Positions 47,698 to 56,841 of a stretch of DNA of 64,000 bases are shown here, in pieces. Each line of letters opens with the position of its first letter. Within the stretch, counting starts at the first letter, position 1. The position numbers and the translations under genes were made by a program. The stretch is from Gemmatimonadaceae bacterium. GTDB lineage: Bacteria; Gemmatimonadota; Gemmatimonadetes; Gemmatimonadales; Gemmatimonadaceae. Location: NCBI GenBank assembly GCA_011525845.1, contig WYBP01000004.1:1-64000 (forward strand), given 5' to 3'. The notes beneath the pieces are model-generated. The model was not told the DNA's origin and made no database searches. It saw nothing but the letters and a program-made list of their open reading frames with translations.

Positions 47698-48710
47698 CGC
47701 GCGCCCACCGGCTTGATCGCGCGCACGAACGCGGAGCAGAAGGCGCCATCGATCTCCTCGGCGACGGCGTCCGCGTCCAGGCCCGCATCCTTCAGGAACG
47801 CGCGCGCATCCTCCGCCTTGTAGATGCGGGTCGGCTCGATCGACGGGCTCACGAATCCGACCTCGCCCAGGAGGCGCAGGAACTCCTGCTCCTCGAGCGC
47901 GCCGGCGATGCACCCCACCCAGAGCTCCATCGAACGCCGCACCGCGGGAGGCACCTCGCCCCGGACGACGACGTCGCTCACGGCGAACCGGCCCCCGGGC
48001 TTCAGCACGCGGAAGGCCTCGCGCAGCACCTGCGGCTTGTCCACCGCGAGGTTGATCACGCAGTTGGAGATGATCACGTCCACCGAGGCGTCGGGGAGGG
48101 GGATCTGCTCGATCTGCCCCTTGAGGAAGGTGACGTTCGCCGCCCCTGCCGCCTCCGCATTGCGCCGCGCGAGGGCCAGCATCTCGTCGGTCATGTCGAG
48201 GCCATAGGCGTGGCCCGAGGGGCCGACGCGCTGCGCGGAGAGGAGGACGTCGATCCCGCCCCCCGAGCCGAGGTCGAGCACGGTCTCGCCGGGCTTGAGC
48301 GCCGCGAGGGCGGTGGGGTTGCCGCACCCGAGGGAGGCCAGCACCGCGCTGGCGGGGATGCCCTGCACCTCGGAGGCGGCGTAGAGGTCGGAGGTGATGG
48401 GGTCCTTCTCGTCCCCACCGCAGCACGTGGTACCGCAGCCGCAGGAGGAGTCTCCCTGCGAGGCGCGGGTGGCCGCGGCGCCGTACTTCTCACGCACGAC
48501 CGCGTGGACGTCCGGCTGGGCGTCCGGCTGGACGTCGGGCCTGGCGACCGGCGGGACGCTCGGCGCTTCGCTGGCGCGCCGTGCCCGCGGCGCGATCGCG
48601 GTGGCGGCCTCGCCACCGCAGCAGGAGGGGCCGCAGCACGAGCCGTCGGAGGACGACTCGTCGTTCACTTCGCTCACGGGGGAGGCGGGGACGCGGGTGG
48701 TGGTCGGCAT
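47694..48710 (-). CDS. arsM: Arsenite S-adenosylmethionine methyltransferase ArsM
   Basis: Methylates As(III) to mono- to trimethylated species. 338 residues. SAM motif LDLGSGGGIDVLLSAQ (about 146-161). Candidate As(III)-binding cysteines of the family are C129 (SLGCGNP), C217 (SNCVINL) and C267 (WVGCIAGA). The ordinary N-terminal part begins near VREKYG (residue 72) and contains SCGCGTTCCGG. Ahead of it lies an extra ~70-residue segment with SCCGPSCCGG and a repeated PDVQPDAQPDV stretch, rich in Pro/Ala and probably disordered. ATG 48710 has AGGA eight bases upstream, overlapped by an ArsR-type operator. Confidence 0.93.
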   Translation of the reverse strand: MPTTTRVPASPVSEVNDESSSDGSCCGPSCCGGEAATAIAPRARRASEAPSVPPVARPDVQPDAQPDVHAVVREKYGAAATRASQGDSSCGCGTTCCGGDEKDPITSDLYAASEVQGIPASAVLASLGCGNPTALAALKPGETVLDLGSGGGIDVLLSAQRVGPSGHAYGLDMTDEMLALARRNAEAAGAANVTFLKGQIEQIPLPDASVDVIISNCVINLAVDKPQVLREAFRVLKPGGRFAVSDVVVRGEVPPAVRRSMELWVGCIAGALEEQEFLRLLGEVGFVSPSIEPTRIYKAEDARAFLKDAGLDADAVAEEIDGAFCSAFVRAIKPVGAR

Positions 48711-48726
48711 ATCAACTTTCCTTGAT
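48711..48726. promoter_or_regulatory. Second ArsR-type operator, upstream of arsM
   Basis: ATCAA-N6-TTGAT: a perfect dyad with half sites at 48711-48715 and 48722-48726. The same half sites and spacing occur in the arsR operator. It directly precedes the arsM ATG and covers its ribosome-binding region, suggesting local control within the operon. Confidence 0.65.
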
Positions 48727-48767
48727 GGATGAAAGGTGGAACCGGACGGTGGTGCGGGACAAGGGGA

Positions 48768-49109
48768 TCAGGCGCAGCAGCTCACGGGGAGGGTGCGGCG
48801 CTTGTGGGCGGGGACGCGGTAGGCGGCGACGGCCTGCTCAGCGTGGGCGAAGGTGTCGGGGTCGAGCTGGTAGTACGACCACCGTCCCTCCTTGCGCATC
48901 GTCACGAGGCCGGCGTCGCGCAGGGTCTTGAGGTGGAAGGAGAGCAGGGACTGCCCGCAGTCGAGGTCCGTGAGCAGGTCGCAGACGCACTGCTCGCCGG
49001 AGCGCAGCAGGTCGAGGATCCGGAGCCTGCGCGGGTCGGAGAGGGCCTGGAAGAGCGCGGCGTGGCGCTCCAGGCTCTCATGGGCGGGGGGTACGAGGGT
49101 GTTCGCCAT
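48768..49109 (-). CDS. arsR: ArsR/SmtB-family arsenite-responsive repressor
   Basis: A 113-residue winged-helix metalloregulator. The inducer motif CVCDL lies at the start of the DNA-binding region (GEQCVCDLLTDL). The recognition helix contains GQSLLSFHLKTLRDAGLV and the wing RKEGRWSYYQL. A further cysteine pair ends the protein (SCCA) and may add to metal binding. It heads arsR-arsM-arsN2 and should repress it through the dyads at 49112-49135 and 48711-48726. Confidence 0.93.
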   Translation of the reverse strand: MANTLVPPAHESLERHAALFQALSDPRRLRILDLLRSGEQCVCDLLTDLDCGQSLLSFHLKTLRDAGLVTMRKEGRWSYYQLDPDTFAHAEQAVAAYRVPAHKRRTLPVSCCA

Positions 49110-49111
49110 GC

Positions 49112-49143
49112 ATCAACGTATCAAGATATGTTGATGGACGCAA
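49112..49143 (-). promoter_or_regulatory. arsR promoter with overlapping operator
   Basis: On the minus strand: TTGCGT (49143-49138), a 17-base spacer, TACGTT (49120-49115), then five bases to the arsR ATG, i.e. leaderless geometry. A 24-bp near-perfect palindrome (49112-49135) covers spacer and -10. It contains ATCAA-N6-TTGAT (49120-49135) plus an outer half site, so bound ArsR would block RNA polymerase. Confidence 0.75.
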
Positions 49144-49159
49144 GTCCCCCCCCTCGTCG

Positions 49160-50041
49160 CTACGGGCTGCGGGGCTCCCGGAGCCGGATCAGCCCCTCCT
49201 GCGCCACGGAGGCCACCAGCGCACCCTCGCGCGTGAAGACCTGGCCACGGACGAACCCGCGGGCACCCGCCGCCGACGGGCTGTCGCTCACGTAGAGCAG
49301 CCACTCGTCGGCCCGGAAGGGCCGGTGCATCCACACCGTGTGGTCGAGCGAGGCGATCATCAGGCGCGGGTCGCGGAAGGCGATCCCGTGCGGCAGCAGC
49401 GCCGTGGGCAGGAAGCCGTAGTCGGAGGCATACGCCAGCACCGCCTGGTGCATGATCGGCGCGTCGGAGATGCGTTCCGTGAGCCGGAACCAGACCTGCC
49501 GGCGCGCGTCCTCCGGGCGCCCGCGCTTCGCGGGGGCGAACGGGTCGGAGGGGGTGATCGAGCGCAGGTCGATCGGCCGGTCCTGCGTGAGCACGGCACG
49601 GAGGTGCTCGGGGATCAGCTCCTTCCGCGCGCGGATCAGCTCCAGGTCGTTCGTGAGCGACTCCGGATCGGGGACCTCCGGCATCGTCACCTGGTGATCG
49701 ATCCCGGGCTCCTCGCGATGGAACGACGCCGAGAGGTGGAAGATCGCCTCGCCGTGTTGGATGGCGGTCACGCGCCGGCTGGTGAAGCTCTTCCCGTCGC
49801 GGGGGCGATCCACGAAGTAGACGATGGGTGCCCGGAAGTCCCCCTCGCGCAGGAAGTAGCCGTGCACGGAGTGTGCCTCGCGGCCCTCCTCCACGGTGCG
49901 CCGCGCGGCGACCAGCGCCTGCGCGAACACCTGCCCGCCGAACACGCGGCCCGTGCCGAGGTCGCGGTTGCCGCCGCGGTAGATGTTGATCTCGAGGCGC
50001 TCGAGCTCGAGCAGCGCGAGGAGGTCGGTGACGACGGTCAT
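49160..50041 (-). CDS. tesB: Acyl-CoA thioesterase II
   Basis: Double-hotdog thioesterase hydrolysing acyl-CoA, 293 residues. N-terminal hotdog: GRVFGGQVFAQALVAARRTV and HSVHGYFLREGDFRAPIVYF. C-terminal hotdog: LAYASDYGFL, ASLDHTVWMHRPFRADEWLL and VASVAQEGLIR, which carry the Asp, Thr/Ser and Gln of the family's active site. It is the last gene of the long minus-strand run, starting 3 bases after the globin gene. About 50 bases with the arsR promoter separate it from arsR, which points the same way. Confidence 0.94.
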   Translation of the reverse strand: MTVVTDLLALLELERLEINIYRGGNRDLGTGRVFGGQVFAQALVAARRTVEEGREAHSVHGYFLREGDFRAPIVYFVDRPRDGKSFTSRRVTAIQHGEAIFHLSASFHREEPGIDHQVTMPEVPDPESLTNDLELIRARKELIPEHLRAVLTQDRPIDLRSITPSDPFAPAKRGRPEDARRQVWFRLTERISDAPIMHQAVLAYASDYGFLPTALLPHGIAFRDPRLMIASLDHTVWMHRPFRADEWLLYVSDSPSAAGARGFVRGQVFTREGALVASVAQEGLIRLREPRSP

Positions 50042-50044
50042 CGG

Positions 50045-50464
50045 TCAGCCCGCCACGGGGAGTGCGCGCCCGGTCTCGGGCTCTTCCTGGTTCCGCATGT
50101 GGTCCGCGAGGTGGTGCAGGCGCTGGCGCAGGAAGGTGCGGAGTTCGTCGGGCATCGGGTGCTCGTCGAGCGCGCGGTCCATGCACCAGAGCCACTCGTC
50201 CCGCTCGCGCGCGCCGATGGCGAAGGGGAGGTGTCGCGCGCGCAGGCGCGGGTGGCCATAGCGTTCCTCGTAGAGCGGGGGACCGCCGGTCCACCCCGTC
50301 AGGTACTCGTACAGCTTCTCCCTTGACCGCTTGAGGCTCGCCGCGTGCAGCCCTCGGACGGTCGCGGCCTCGGGGGAGGCGTCCATCAGGTCGTAGAAGC
50401 GGTCGACCAGTGTTCGCACGCCCTCCGCACCGCCCAGGAGCTCGAACGGCGTGGGCTCCGTCAC
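50045..50464 (-). CDS. Group II truncated haemoglobin
   Basis: A 139-residue 2-on-2 globin. FELLGGAEGVRTLVDRFYDLM is the usual helix A/B region. GGPPLYEERYGHPRLRARHL, then PFAIG, carries the proximal histidine. DEWLWCMDRAL has the group II Trp at G8. Possible roles are O2 or NO chemistry; none is shown by the sequence. GTG start overlaps the ppdK stop. Its presence at the end of a purine/phospholipid operon has no obvious logic. Confidence 0.92.
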   Translation of the reverse strand: MTEPTPFELLGGAEGVRTLVDRFYDLMDASPEAATVRGLHAASLKRSREKLYEYLTGWTGGPPLYEERYGHPRLRARHLPFAIGARERDEWLWCMDRALDEHPMPDELRTFLRQRLHHLADHMRNQEEPETGRALPVAG

Positions 50465-53121
50465 CCCTTCACCGCCTGCGCGGCCGCGAGCCGTGCGATC
50501 GGCACGCGGAAGGGGGAGCAGCTCACGTAGTCGAGGCCGGTCTCGTGGCAGAAGGCCACCGAGCGGGGCTCGCCGCCATGCTCGCCGCAGATCCCCACCT
50601 TGAGCGCCTTGCGCGCGCTCCGCCCCTCCGCCGTGGCCAGCTGGATGAGCCGGCCGACGCCCTCCACGTCCAGCACCTGGAAGGGATCATCGGGATAGAT
50701 GCCGCGCTCCACATAGAGCGGGAGGAAGCGTCCCGCGTCGTCGCGGCTGAGGCCAAGGGTCGTCTGCGTGAGGTCGTTGGTCCCGAACGAGAAGAACTCC
50801 GCCTCCGCGGCGATGGCCTTCGCGGTCAGGGCGGCGCGCGGCAGCTCGATCATGGTGCCGACGAGGTACTTGATCCGCACCCCGCTCTCCTTCGCGACCT
50901 GTGCCGCCATGCGGTCCACGATCGCGCGCTGGTGCGAGAACTCGCGCACGGTCGAGACGAGCGGGATCATGATCTCGGGCATCACGATCACGCTCCGGCG
51001 CGATGCGGCCGTGGCGGCCTCGAAGATCGCGCGCGCCTGCATCTCGGTGATCTCGGGATAGGTGACGCCCAGGCGGCACCCGCGGTGGCCCAGCATCGGG
51101 TTCGACTCCCGGAGCGACTCCACCACCCGCATGAGCTCGCGCCGCGTGACGCCGACCCGCCGCGCGAGGAGCTTCGCCTCCTCCCCGCCGTGCGGGAGGA
51201 ACTCGTGCAGCGGCGGATCGAGGAGGCGGATGGTGACGGGGAAGCCGTCCATCGCCTCGAAGATCCCCTCGAAGTCGGCGCGCTGCATCGGCAGGAGCTT
51301 GGCGAGCGCGCGCCGGCGCCCGGACTCGTCGTGCGCGACGATCATCTCGCGCATCGCGTGGATCCGGTCGCCATCGAAGAACATGTGCTCGGTGCGGCAG
51401 AGCCCGATCCCCTCGGCGCCGAAGCCCCGGGCGATCCGCGCGTCGGTCGGCGTGTCGGCGTTGGCGCGGACGGCGAGCCGACGGCGTGCGTCCGCCCAGC
51501 CGAGCAGCTCGGCGAACCCGCGGTAGACGGGCGCATCCTCGGCGGAGAGGGTGCCTTCGTTCACCTGCATCACCTCGCTCGGGACGGTCGGCAGGTCGCC
51601 GACGAAGACCTCCCCCGTGCCGCCGTCGAGCGTGATCCAGTCCCCCTCGGTGACCTCCACGTCGCCGACGGTGAAGCGGCGGCTGGTCGCGTCGACGCGC
51701 ATCTCGCCGCAGCCGACGATCGCGCACTTCCCCATGCCGCGGGCCACGACGGCGGCGTGGCTCGTCATCCCGCCGCGCGCGGTGAGCACGGCGCGCGCCG
51801 CCACGATGCCGTGGAAGTCCTCCGGCGTCGTCTCGTCGCGCACGAGGATCACCGCGTCGCCGCGCGCCGCGCGCGACTCGGCGACGTCCGCGTCGAACAC
51901 GGCGATGCCGCTCGCGGCCCCCGGGCTCGCCGGCAGGCCCGTGCAGAGCACGCTGGTCTTCGCCTTCTCGTCGATGACGGGGTGCAGGAGCTGGTCGAGT
52001 TGCTGCGCCGGCACGCGCTGCAGCGCCTCCGGCCGCGAGATGAGCCCCTCGCTCACGAGGTCGCGCGCGATGCGCACGGCGGCAGCGGCCGTGCGCTTGC
52101 CGATGCGCGTCTGCAGGAGGTAGAGCTTCCCGCGCTCCACCGTGAACTCGAGGTCCTGCATGTCGCGGAAGTGGCGCTCGAGGAGCGACTGCGTGCGCAG
52201 CAGGTCGCCGTACGCCTCGGGGAGCTTCGTGGCCATCGCCGCGATCGGCTCCGGCGTCCGGATCCCGGCCACCACGTCCTCCCCCTGCGCATTCACGAGG
52301 AACTCGCCGTAGAAGAGGCGCTCCCCCGTGGACGGATCGCGGGTGAACGCGACACCCGTCCCCGAGTCGTCGCCGAGGTTGCCGAACACCATCGCCACGA
52401 TGTTCACGGCGGTCCCCGGCGTCTCGGCGATCCCGTTCACGCGGCGGTAGTCCTGCGCCTTCTTGAGCCGCCAGGACATCCAGACCGCCTCGATCGCGCC
52501 CCAGAGCTGGTCGCGCGGGTCGGCGGGGAAGGCGCGCCCCGTCTTCGCCTTGATGAGCGCCTGGTACTCCTCGGCCAGCGCCTTGAGCGCGTCCGCGGGG
52601 AGCTCGGCGTCGCTCTTCACGCCGGAGGTGAGGCGCTTGGCCGTGAGGAGGTGCTCGAAGTCCTGGATGGGGACGCCGAGGACGACGTTCCCGTACATCT
52701 GGAGCAGGCGCCGGAACGAGTCGTAGGCGAAGCGCTCGCTCCCGCTCTGTGCGGCGAGCCCGCGCACGGTCTCGGCGTTCAGCCCGAGGTTGAGGATGGT
52801 GTCCATCATCCCCGGCATCGAGACGCGCGCGCCCGATCGCACGGAGACCAGGAGGGGGTGCTTCGGGTCGCCGAAGCGGCGCCCGGCGGCCTCCTCGAGG
52901 CGCGTGAGCGCCGACGCCACCTCATCGGCCAGCCCGTCCGGCACCTTGCCGTGCGCGAGGTAGAGGTCGCAGAGGTTGCACGCGATGGTGAAGCCCGGCG
53001 GCACCGGCACGCCGAGGTTCGTCATCTCGGCCAGGTTCGCCCCCTTGCCGCCGAGGAGGTCGCGGTCGTCGCGCGTGGCCTCGGCCCGCCCGTTCCCGAA
53101 GAAGAACACCGACTGCTTCAC
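50461..53121 (-). CDS. ppdK: Pyruvate, phosphate dikinase
   Basis: Reversible conversion of pyruvate, ATP and Pi to PEP, AMP and PPi. 886 residues. The N-terminal ATP-grasp begins SVFFFGNGRAE, LLGGKGANLAEM, followed by VSVRSGARVSMPGMMDTILN. The swivelling phosphohistidine domain has ARGGMTSHAAVVARGMGK, and the C-terminal TIM barrel has EGIGLCRTEHMF, VGTMIELPRAAL, FSFGTNDLTQTTLG and GICGEHGGEPRS. The start is GTG 53121 with GGAGGT six bases upstream; the frame extends to 53253 without family similarity. Suggests PEP-pyruvate flexibility in central metabolism. Confidence 0.96.
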   Translation of the reverse strand: MKQSVFFFGNGRAEATRDDRDLLGGKGANLAEMTNLGVPVPPGFTIACNLCDLYLAHGKVPDGLADEVASALTRLEEAAGRRFGDPKHPLLVSVRSGARVSMPGMMDTILNLGLNAETVRGLAAQSGSERFAYDSFRRLLQMYGNVVLGVPIQDFEHLLTAKRLTSGVKSDAELPADALKALAEEYQALIKAKTGRAFPADPRDQLWGAIEAVWMSWRLKKAQDYRRVNGIAETPGTAVNIVAMVFGNLGDDSGTGVAFTRDPSTGERLFYGEFLVNAQGEDVVAGIRTPEPIAAMATKLPEAYGDLLRTQSLLERHFRDMQDLEFTVERGKLYLLQTRIGKRTAAAAVRIARDLVSEGLISRPEALQRVPAQQLDQLLHPVIDEKAKTSVLCTGLPASPGAASGIAVFDADVAESRAARGDAVILVRDETTPEDFHGIVAARAVLTARGGMTSHAAVVARGMGKCAIVGCGEMRVDATSRRFTVGDVEVTEGDWITLDGGTGEVFVGDLPTVPSEVMQVNEGTLSAEDAPVYRGFAELLGWADARRRLAVRANADTPTDARIARGFGAEGIGLCRTEHMFFDGDRIHAMREMIVAHDESGRRRALAKLLPMQRADFEGIFEAMDGFPVTIRLLDPPLHEFLPHGGEEAKLLARRVGVTRRELMRVVESLRESNPMLGHRGCRLGVTYPEITEMQARAIFEAATAASRRSVIVMPEIMIPLVSTVREFSHQRAIVDRMAAQVAKESGVRIKYLVGTMIELPRAALTAKAIAAEAEFFSFGTNDLTQTTLGLSRDDAGRFLPLYVERGIYPDDPFQVLDVEGVGRLIQLATAEGRSARKALKVGICGEHGGEPRSVAFCHETGLDYVSCSPFRVPIARLAAAQAVKG

Positions 53122-53152
53122 CGCGCGACCTCCGACATGGGGACCTGCGCCA

Positions 53153-54526
53153 TCAGCCGAGCCGAAGCTTTTCCGGGACGGTGGGTGGCTTGGTGGGGTA
53201 CTTGCCGGAGAAGCAGGCGTGGCAGAAGCCCTCCGGTCCGTCCGGCACCGCACCGAGCATGCCGTCGAGCGAGATGTAGCCGAGCGAGTCGACGCCGATC
53301 TCCTTCGCGATCCCCTCCACCGAGTGGCGGGCGGCGATCAGCTGCCCGCGGTCCGGCGTGTCGATGCCGTAGTAGCAGGGACCGGTGATCGGCGGGGACG
53401 AGACGCGCATGTGCACCTCGCGCGCCCCCGCCGCCCGGATGAGCGCGACGAGCCCGCGCGTGGTGGTGCCGCGCACGATCGAGTCGTCCACCATCACCAC
53501 CGACTTCCCCTCGAGGATCTCCCGCACCGGGTTGTACTTGACCTTCACCTTCGCGTCGCGCCCCGACTGCGTGGGCTGGATGAAGGTCCGGCCCACGTAG
53601 TGATTGCGGATGAGTGCGAGTTCGAGGGGGAGCCCGCTCTCCTCCGCGAACCCGAGCGCGGCCGAGTTCGACGAGTCCGGCACCGAGAAGACGAAATCCG
53701 CTCCGGGCGCCGGGTGCTCCTGCGCCAGGCGGCGCCCGAGGGCGCGCCGTGCGCGGTCCACCGAGCCGCCGAACACCCGCGAGTCCGGCCGCGCGAAGTA
53801 CACGTACTCGAACACACAGCGATGCAATTCCGGTGCCGGGGTCCGCTGCAGCGTGCGCACGGCGCCGTCCGCCGCCACTGCCACGATCTCGCCGGGGCGC
53901 ACCTCGCGCTCCACGGTCGCGCCCACGATGTCGAGCGCACAGGTCTCGGACGCGAACACGAGCGCGCCGTTCAGCCGGCCCATCACGAGCGGGCGCCAGC
54001 CGAAGGGGTCCCGCGCGGCGACGAGCGTGTCGCCGACGATGACCAGGAGGGAGTACGCGCCCTCCACGCCCTCGAGCGCCTCGGCGAGCTTCTCCTCCGG
54101 CTTCTCCGCCCGCGCCTTCGCGAGGCGGTGGACGATCACCTCGGAATCCATCGTGGAGCTGAAGATCGATCCCTCGGCCTCGAGCCCGTCGCGGATCTCC
54201 GGGGCGTTCGTGAGGTTGCCGTTGTGCGCGAGCACGATGTGCCCGCCCTTGAAGCGCACGAGCGCCGGCTGCGCGTTCTCGATGGTGCTCGAGCCGGCGG
54301 TGGAGTAGCGCGTGTGGCCCATCGCGAGCGGCCCCACGAGGGTGCGCATCTTCTCGGGGGAGAACTGGTCCGAGACGAGGCCCATGGCGCGGATGGCGTG
54401 GACCTCCCCCTGGTGCGCGGAGACGATGCCGGCCGACTCCTGCCCGCGATGCTGCAGCGAGTAGAGGCCCAGGTGCGCGAGCGCCGCGGCGTCCGGGTGG
54501 CCGCTGATGCCGAAGATGCCGCACAT
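53153..54526 (-). CDS. purF: Amidophosphoribosyltransferase
   Basis: First committed step of purine synthesis, glutamine plus PRPP to phosphoribosylamine. 457 residues. MCGIFGISG exposes the N-terminal nucleophile C2, followed by LQHRGQESAGI and GHTRYSTAGSS. The phosphoribosyltransferase part has the PRPP loop VVMVDDSIVRGTTT. Cysteines in RCVFEYVYFARPDS and GFCHACFSGKYP fit the [4Fe-4S]-containing Bacillus-type enzyme. ATG overlaps the purL stop. Confidence 0.97.
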   Translation of the reverse strand: MCGIFGISGHPDAAALAHLGLYSLQHRGQESAGIVSAHQGEVHAIRAMGLVSDQFSPEKMRTLVGPLAMGHTRYSTAGSSTIENAQPALVRFKGGHIVLAHNGNLTNAPEIRDGLEAEGSIFSSTMDSEVIVHRLAKARAEKPEEKLAEALEGVEGAYSLLVIVGDTLVAARDPFGWRPLVMGRLNGALVFASETCALDIVGATVEREVRPGEIVAVAADGAVRTLQRTPAPELHRCVFEYVYFARPDSRVFGGSVDRARRALGRRLAQEHPAPGADFVFSVPDSSNSAALGFAEESGLPLELALIRNHYVGRTFIQPTQSGRDAKVKVKYNPVREILEGKSVVMVDDSIVRGTTTRGLVALIRAAGAREVHMRVSSPPITGPCYYGIDTPDRGQLIAARHSVEGIAKEIGVDSLGYISLDGMLGAVPDGPEGFCHACFSGKYPTKPPTVPEKLRLG

Positions 54527-56841
54527 CAGGCGGTCCCTCCGGCGAGGGCGGGGTCGCGGGTGACCTTCTCGGCCGCCGCCCGCGCCATCGCGCGCGGGAG
54601 CGCCTCGTGGTACGCCTCGGCCAGTTTGGAGACCGGCGCTGTGAGTCGCACGTCGCCCGCCCGCACGGAGAACCCGTTGGATGCGGGCGTGACGGTTCCG
54701 ATCACGCGGGCCGGGACCTGGTGGCGCTTCGCCACGGCGAGCACCGACTCCGCGTTGGCGCTGGAGACGATCACGCGCCCCTGTGCCTCACCGAAGAAGA
54801 GCGCCCGCGGCGCGAGGGCGCTCCATGGCGAGAGGTCCACATCGGCGCCCGTCGGCCGGTCGCGCTCGGCCATGCAGCACTCCGCCAGCGCGACGGCGAT
54901 CCCGCCCTCGGAACAGTCGTGGGCGGAACGCACGTAGCCGGCCCGGATGGCCTCGAGGAGTGCGTCGATCAGGCGCTTCTCGCCCGCGAGGTCGCAGGCG
55001 GGCGGGGCGCCGGCCACCACGCCGTGCACCCAGGCGAGGTACTCCGAGCCGCCGAGCTCGTCGGTGTTCTCGCCGAGGAGGATGATCGCATCCCCCGGCG
55101 TGGTGAAGGTGAGGCGCGTGGCGTGGGCGGCGTCCTCGAGCACGCCCACCATGCCGATGGTGGGCGTCGGGTACACCGCACCCTGCGGGTTCTCATTGTA
55201 GAGCGAGACATTCCCGCCGGTCACCGGCGTCTCGAGGGCGCGGCAGGCGTCGCCCATGCCGAAGACGGCCTCGCGGAACTGGAAGAACACCTCGGGCTTC
55301 TTGGGATTCCCGAAGTTCAGGCAGTTGGTGATGGCGCGCGGGGTCGCCCCGGTGCACGCGACGTTGCGCGCGGCCTCCGCCACCGCGATCCGCCCGCCCA
55401 CGCGCGGGTCGAGGAACACGTAGCGGCCGTTGCAGTCGGTCTTCACCGCGAGGGCCCGCTTGGTGCCGCGGATGCGGAGCACCGCGGCGTCGGCGGCGCC
55501 GGGGCCGAGCACCGTGTTGGTGCGCACGGTGGAGTCGTACTGCCGGTGGATCCACTGCTTGCTCGCGATCGTCGGCGCCTGGAGCAGGCGCTCGAGCGTC
55601 CACGCGGGGTCCGCCTCCGCCGCGAGGGGCGGGATGGCGTGGACGTCACGCGCGCGACGGGCGATGGCCGCCTCGCTCTCCTTCGCCTCGGGGGTGTACT
55701 GCGGGCAGTCGGTGACCAGGCGGGTGCCCGGGAACTCGGCGACCACCCGATCGCCCTCCGTCACCCGGTAGACGGGCTCGGCGATCACCTCGCCGATCAC
55801 CTCGGCGGCGAGGTCCCACTTGGCGAGGATCGCCTTCACCTCCGCGTCGCGCCCCTTCTTCGCGACGACGAGCATCCGCTCCTGCGATTCGCTGAGGAGG
55901 ATCTCGTACGGCGTCATCCCCGCTTCGCGCACCGGCACCTTGGTGGTGTCGATCGTGACGCCGACGTCCCCTCGCTCGGCCATCTCGGCGCTGCTCGAGG
56001 TGAGGCCCGCCGCTCCCATGTCCTGGATGGCGACGATGTGCCCCGACCGGATGAGCTCGAGGGAGGCCTCGAGGAGCAGCTTCTCGGTGAAGGGGTCGCC
56101 CACCTGCACGCGCGGACGCTTGGCCTCGTTCTCCTCGGAGAGGTCCTCGGAGGCGAAGGAGGCGCCGTGGATGCCGTCGCGCCCGGTGCGGGCGCCGACC
56201 GCGATCACCGGGTTCCCCACACCCTCGGCCTTCGCGCGGATCAGTTCGTCCTCGTGCAGCAGGCCGACGCACATCGCGTTGACGAGCGGGTTCCCCTCAT
56301 ACGCGGCGTCGAACATCACGTCGCCGGCCACGGTGGGGATGCCGACGCAGTTGCCGTAGTCGCCGATCCCCTTGACCACGCCGTCCACGAGGTAGCGCAC
56401 GCGCGGCGTCTCGAGCGACCCGAAGCGGAGCGAGTTGAGCATGGCGATGGGGCGGGCACCCATCGTGAACACGTCGCGCAGGATCCCCCCGACCCCCGTG
56501 GCGGCGCCCTGGTAGGGCTCGACCGCCGAGGGGTGGTTGTGCGACTCGATCTTGAAGGCGACGGCGAGGCCGTCCCCGATGCTGATGACGCCGGCGTTCT
56601 CTCCGGGACCCTGGAGCACCCAGGGCGCCTTGGTCGGCAGGGTCTTCAGCACGGGTCGGGAATGCTTGTAGGAGCAGTGCTCGCTCCAGAGCGCGCTGAT
56701 GATCCCGAGCTCGGTGAAGGTCGGCGTGCGCTCCAGCATCCGCACCAGGCGCTCGTACTCGTCGGCGGTGAGCCCGTGCTCGGCGACGAGCGCGGGGGTG
56801 ATCACCGGGTCGCCGGGGCGGGGGACGGCTCCAGTGGTCAC
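54526..56841 (-). CDS. purL: Phosphoribosylformylglycinamidine synthase subunit PurL (small type)
   Basis: FGAM synthase catalytic subunit, 771 residues. This is the small form that needs separate PurQ and PurS, both encoded upstream. [47 protein letters not shown] and the second-half [20 protein letters not shown] and [15 protein letters not shown] are visible. GTG start overlaps the stop of the zinc-ribbon gene (GTGA). Confidence 0.97.
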   Translation of the reverse strand: MTTGAVPRPGDPVITPALVAEHGLTADEYERLVRMLERTPTFTELGIISALWSEHCSYKHSRPVLKTLPTKAPWVLQGPGENAGVISIGDGLAVAFKIESHNHPSAVEPYQGAATGVGGILRDVFTMGARPIAMLNSLRFGSLETPRVRYLVDGVVKGIGDYGNCVGIPTVAGDVMFDAAYEGNPLVNAMCVGLLHEDELIRAKAEGVGNPVIAVGARTGRDGIHGASFASEDLSEENEAKRPRVQVGDPFTEKLLLEASLELIRSGHIVAIQDMGAAGLTSSSAEMAERGDVGVTIDTTKVPVREAGMTPYEILLSESQERMLVVAKKGRDAEVKAILAKWDLAAEVIGEVIAEPVYRVTEGDRVVAEFPGTRLVTDCPQYTPEAKESEAAIARRARDVHAIPPLAAEADPAWTLERLLQAPTIASKQWIHRQYDSTVRTNTVLGPGAADAAVLRIRGTKRALAVKTDCNGRYVFLDPRVGGRIAVAEAARNVACTGATPRAITNCLNFGNPKKPEVFFQFREAVFGMGDACRALETPVTGGNVSLYNENPQGAVYPTPTIGMVGVLEDAAHATRLTFTTPGDAIILLGENTDELGGSEYLAWVHGVVAGAPPACDLAGEKRLIDALLEAIRAGYVRSAHDCSEGGIAVALAECCMAERDRPTGADVDLSPWSALAPRALFFGEAQGRVIVSSANAESVLAVAKRHQVPARVIGTVTPASNGFSVRAGDVRLTAPVSKLAEAYHEALPRAMARAAAEKVTRDPALAGGTA

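Noticed and set aside
47030-49143. Genomic island inserted at the ssrA 3' end carrying the ars genes
   Set aside because: ssrA ends are common integration sites, but no integrase is visible, no direct repeat of the ssrA 3' end was found beyond arsR, and base composition matches the surroundings.
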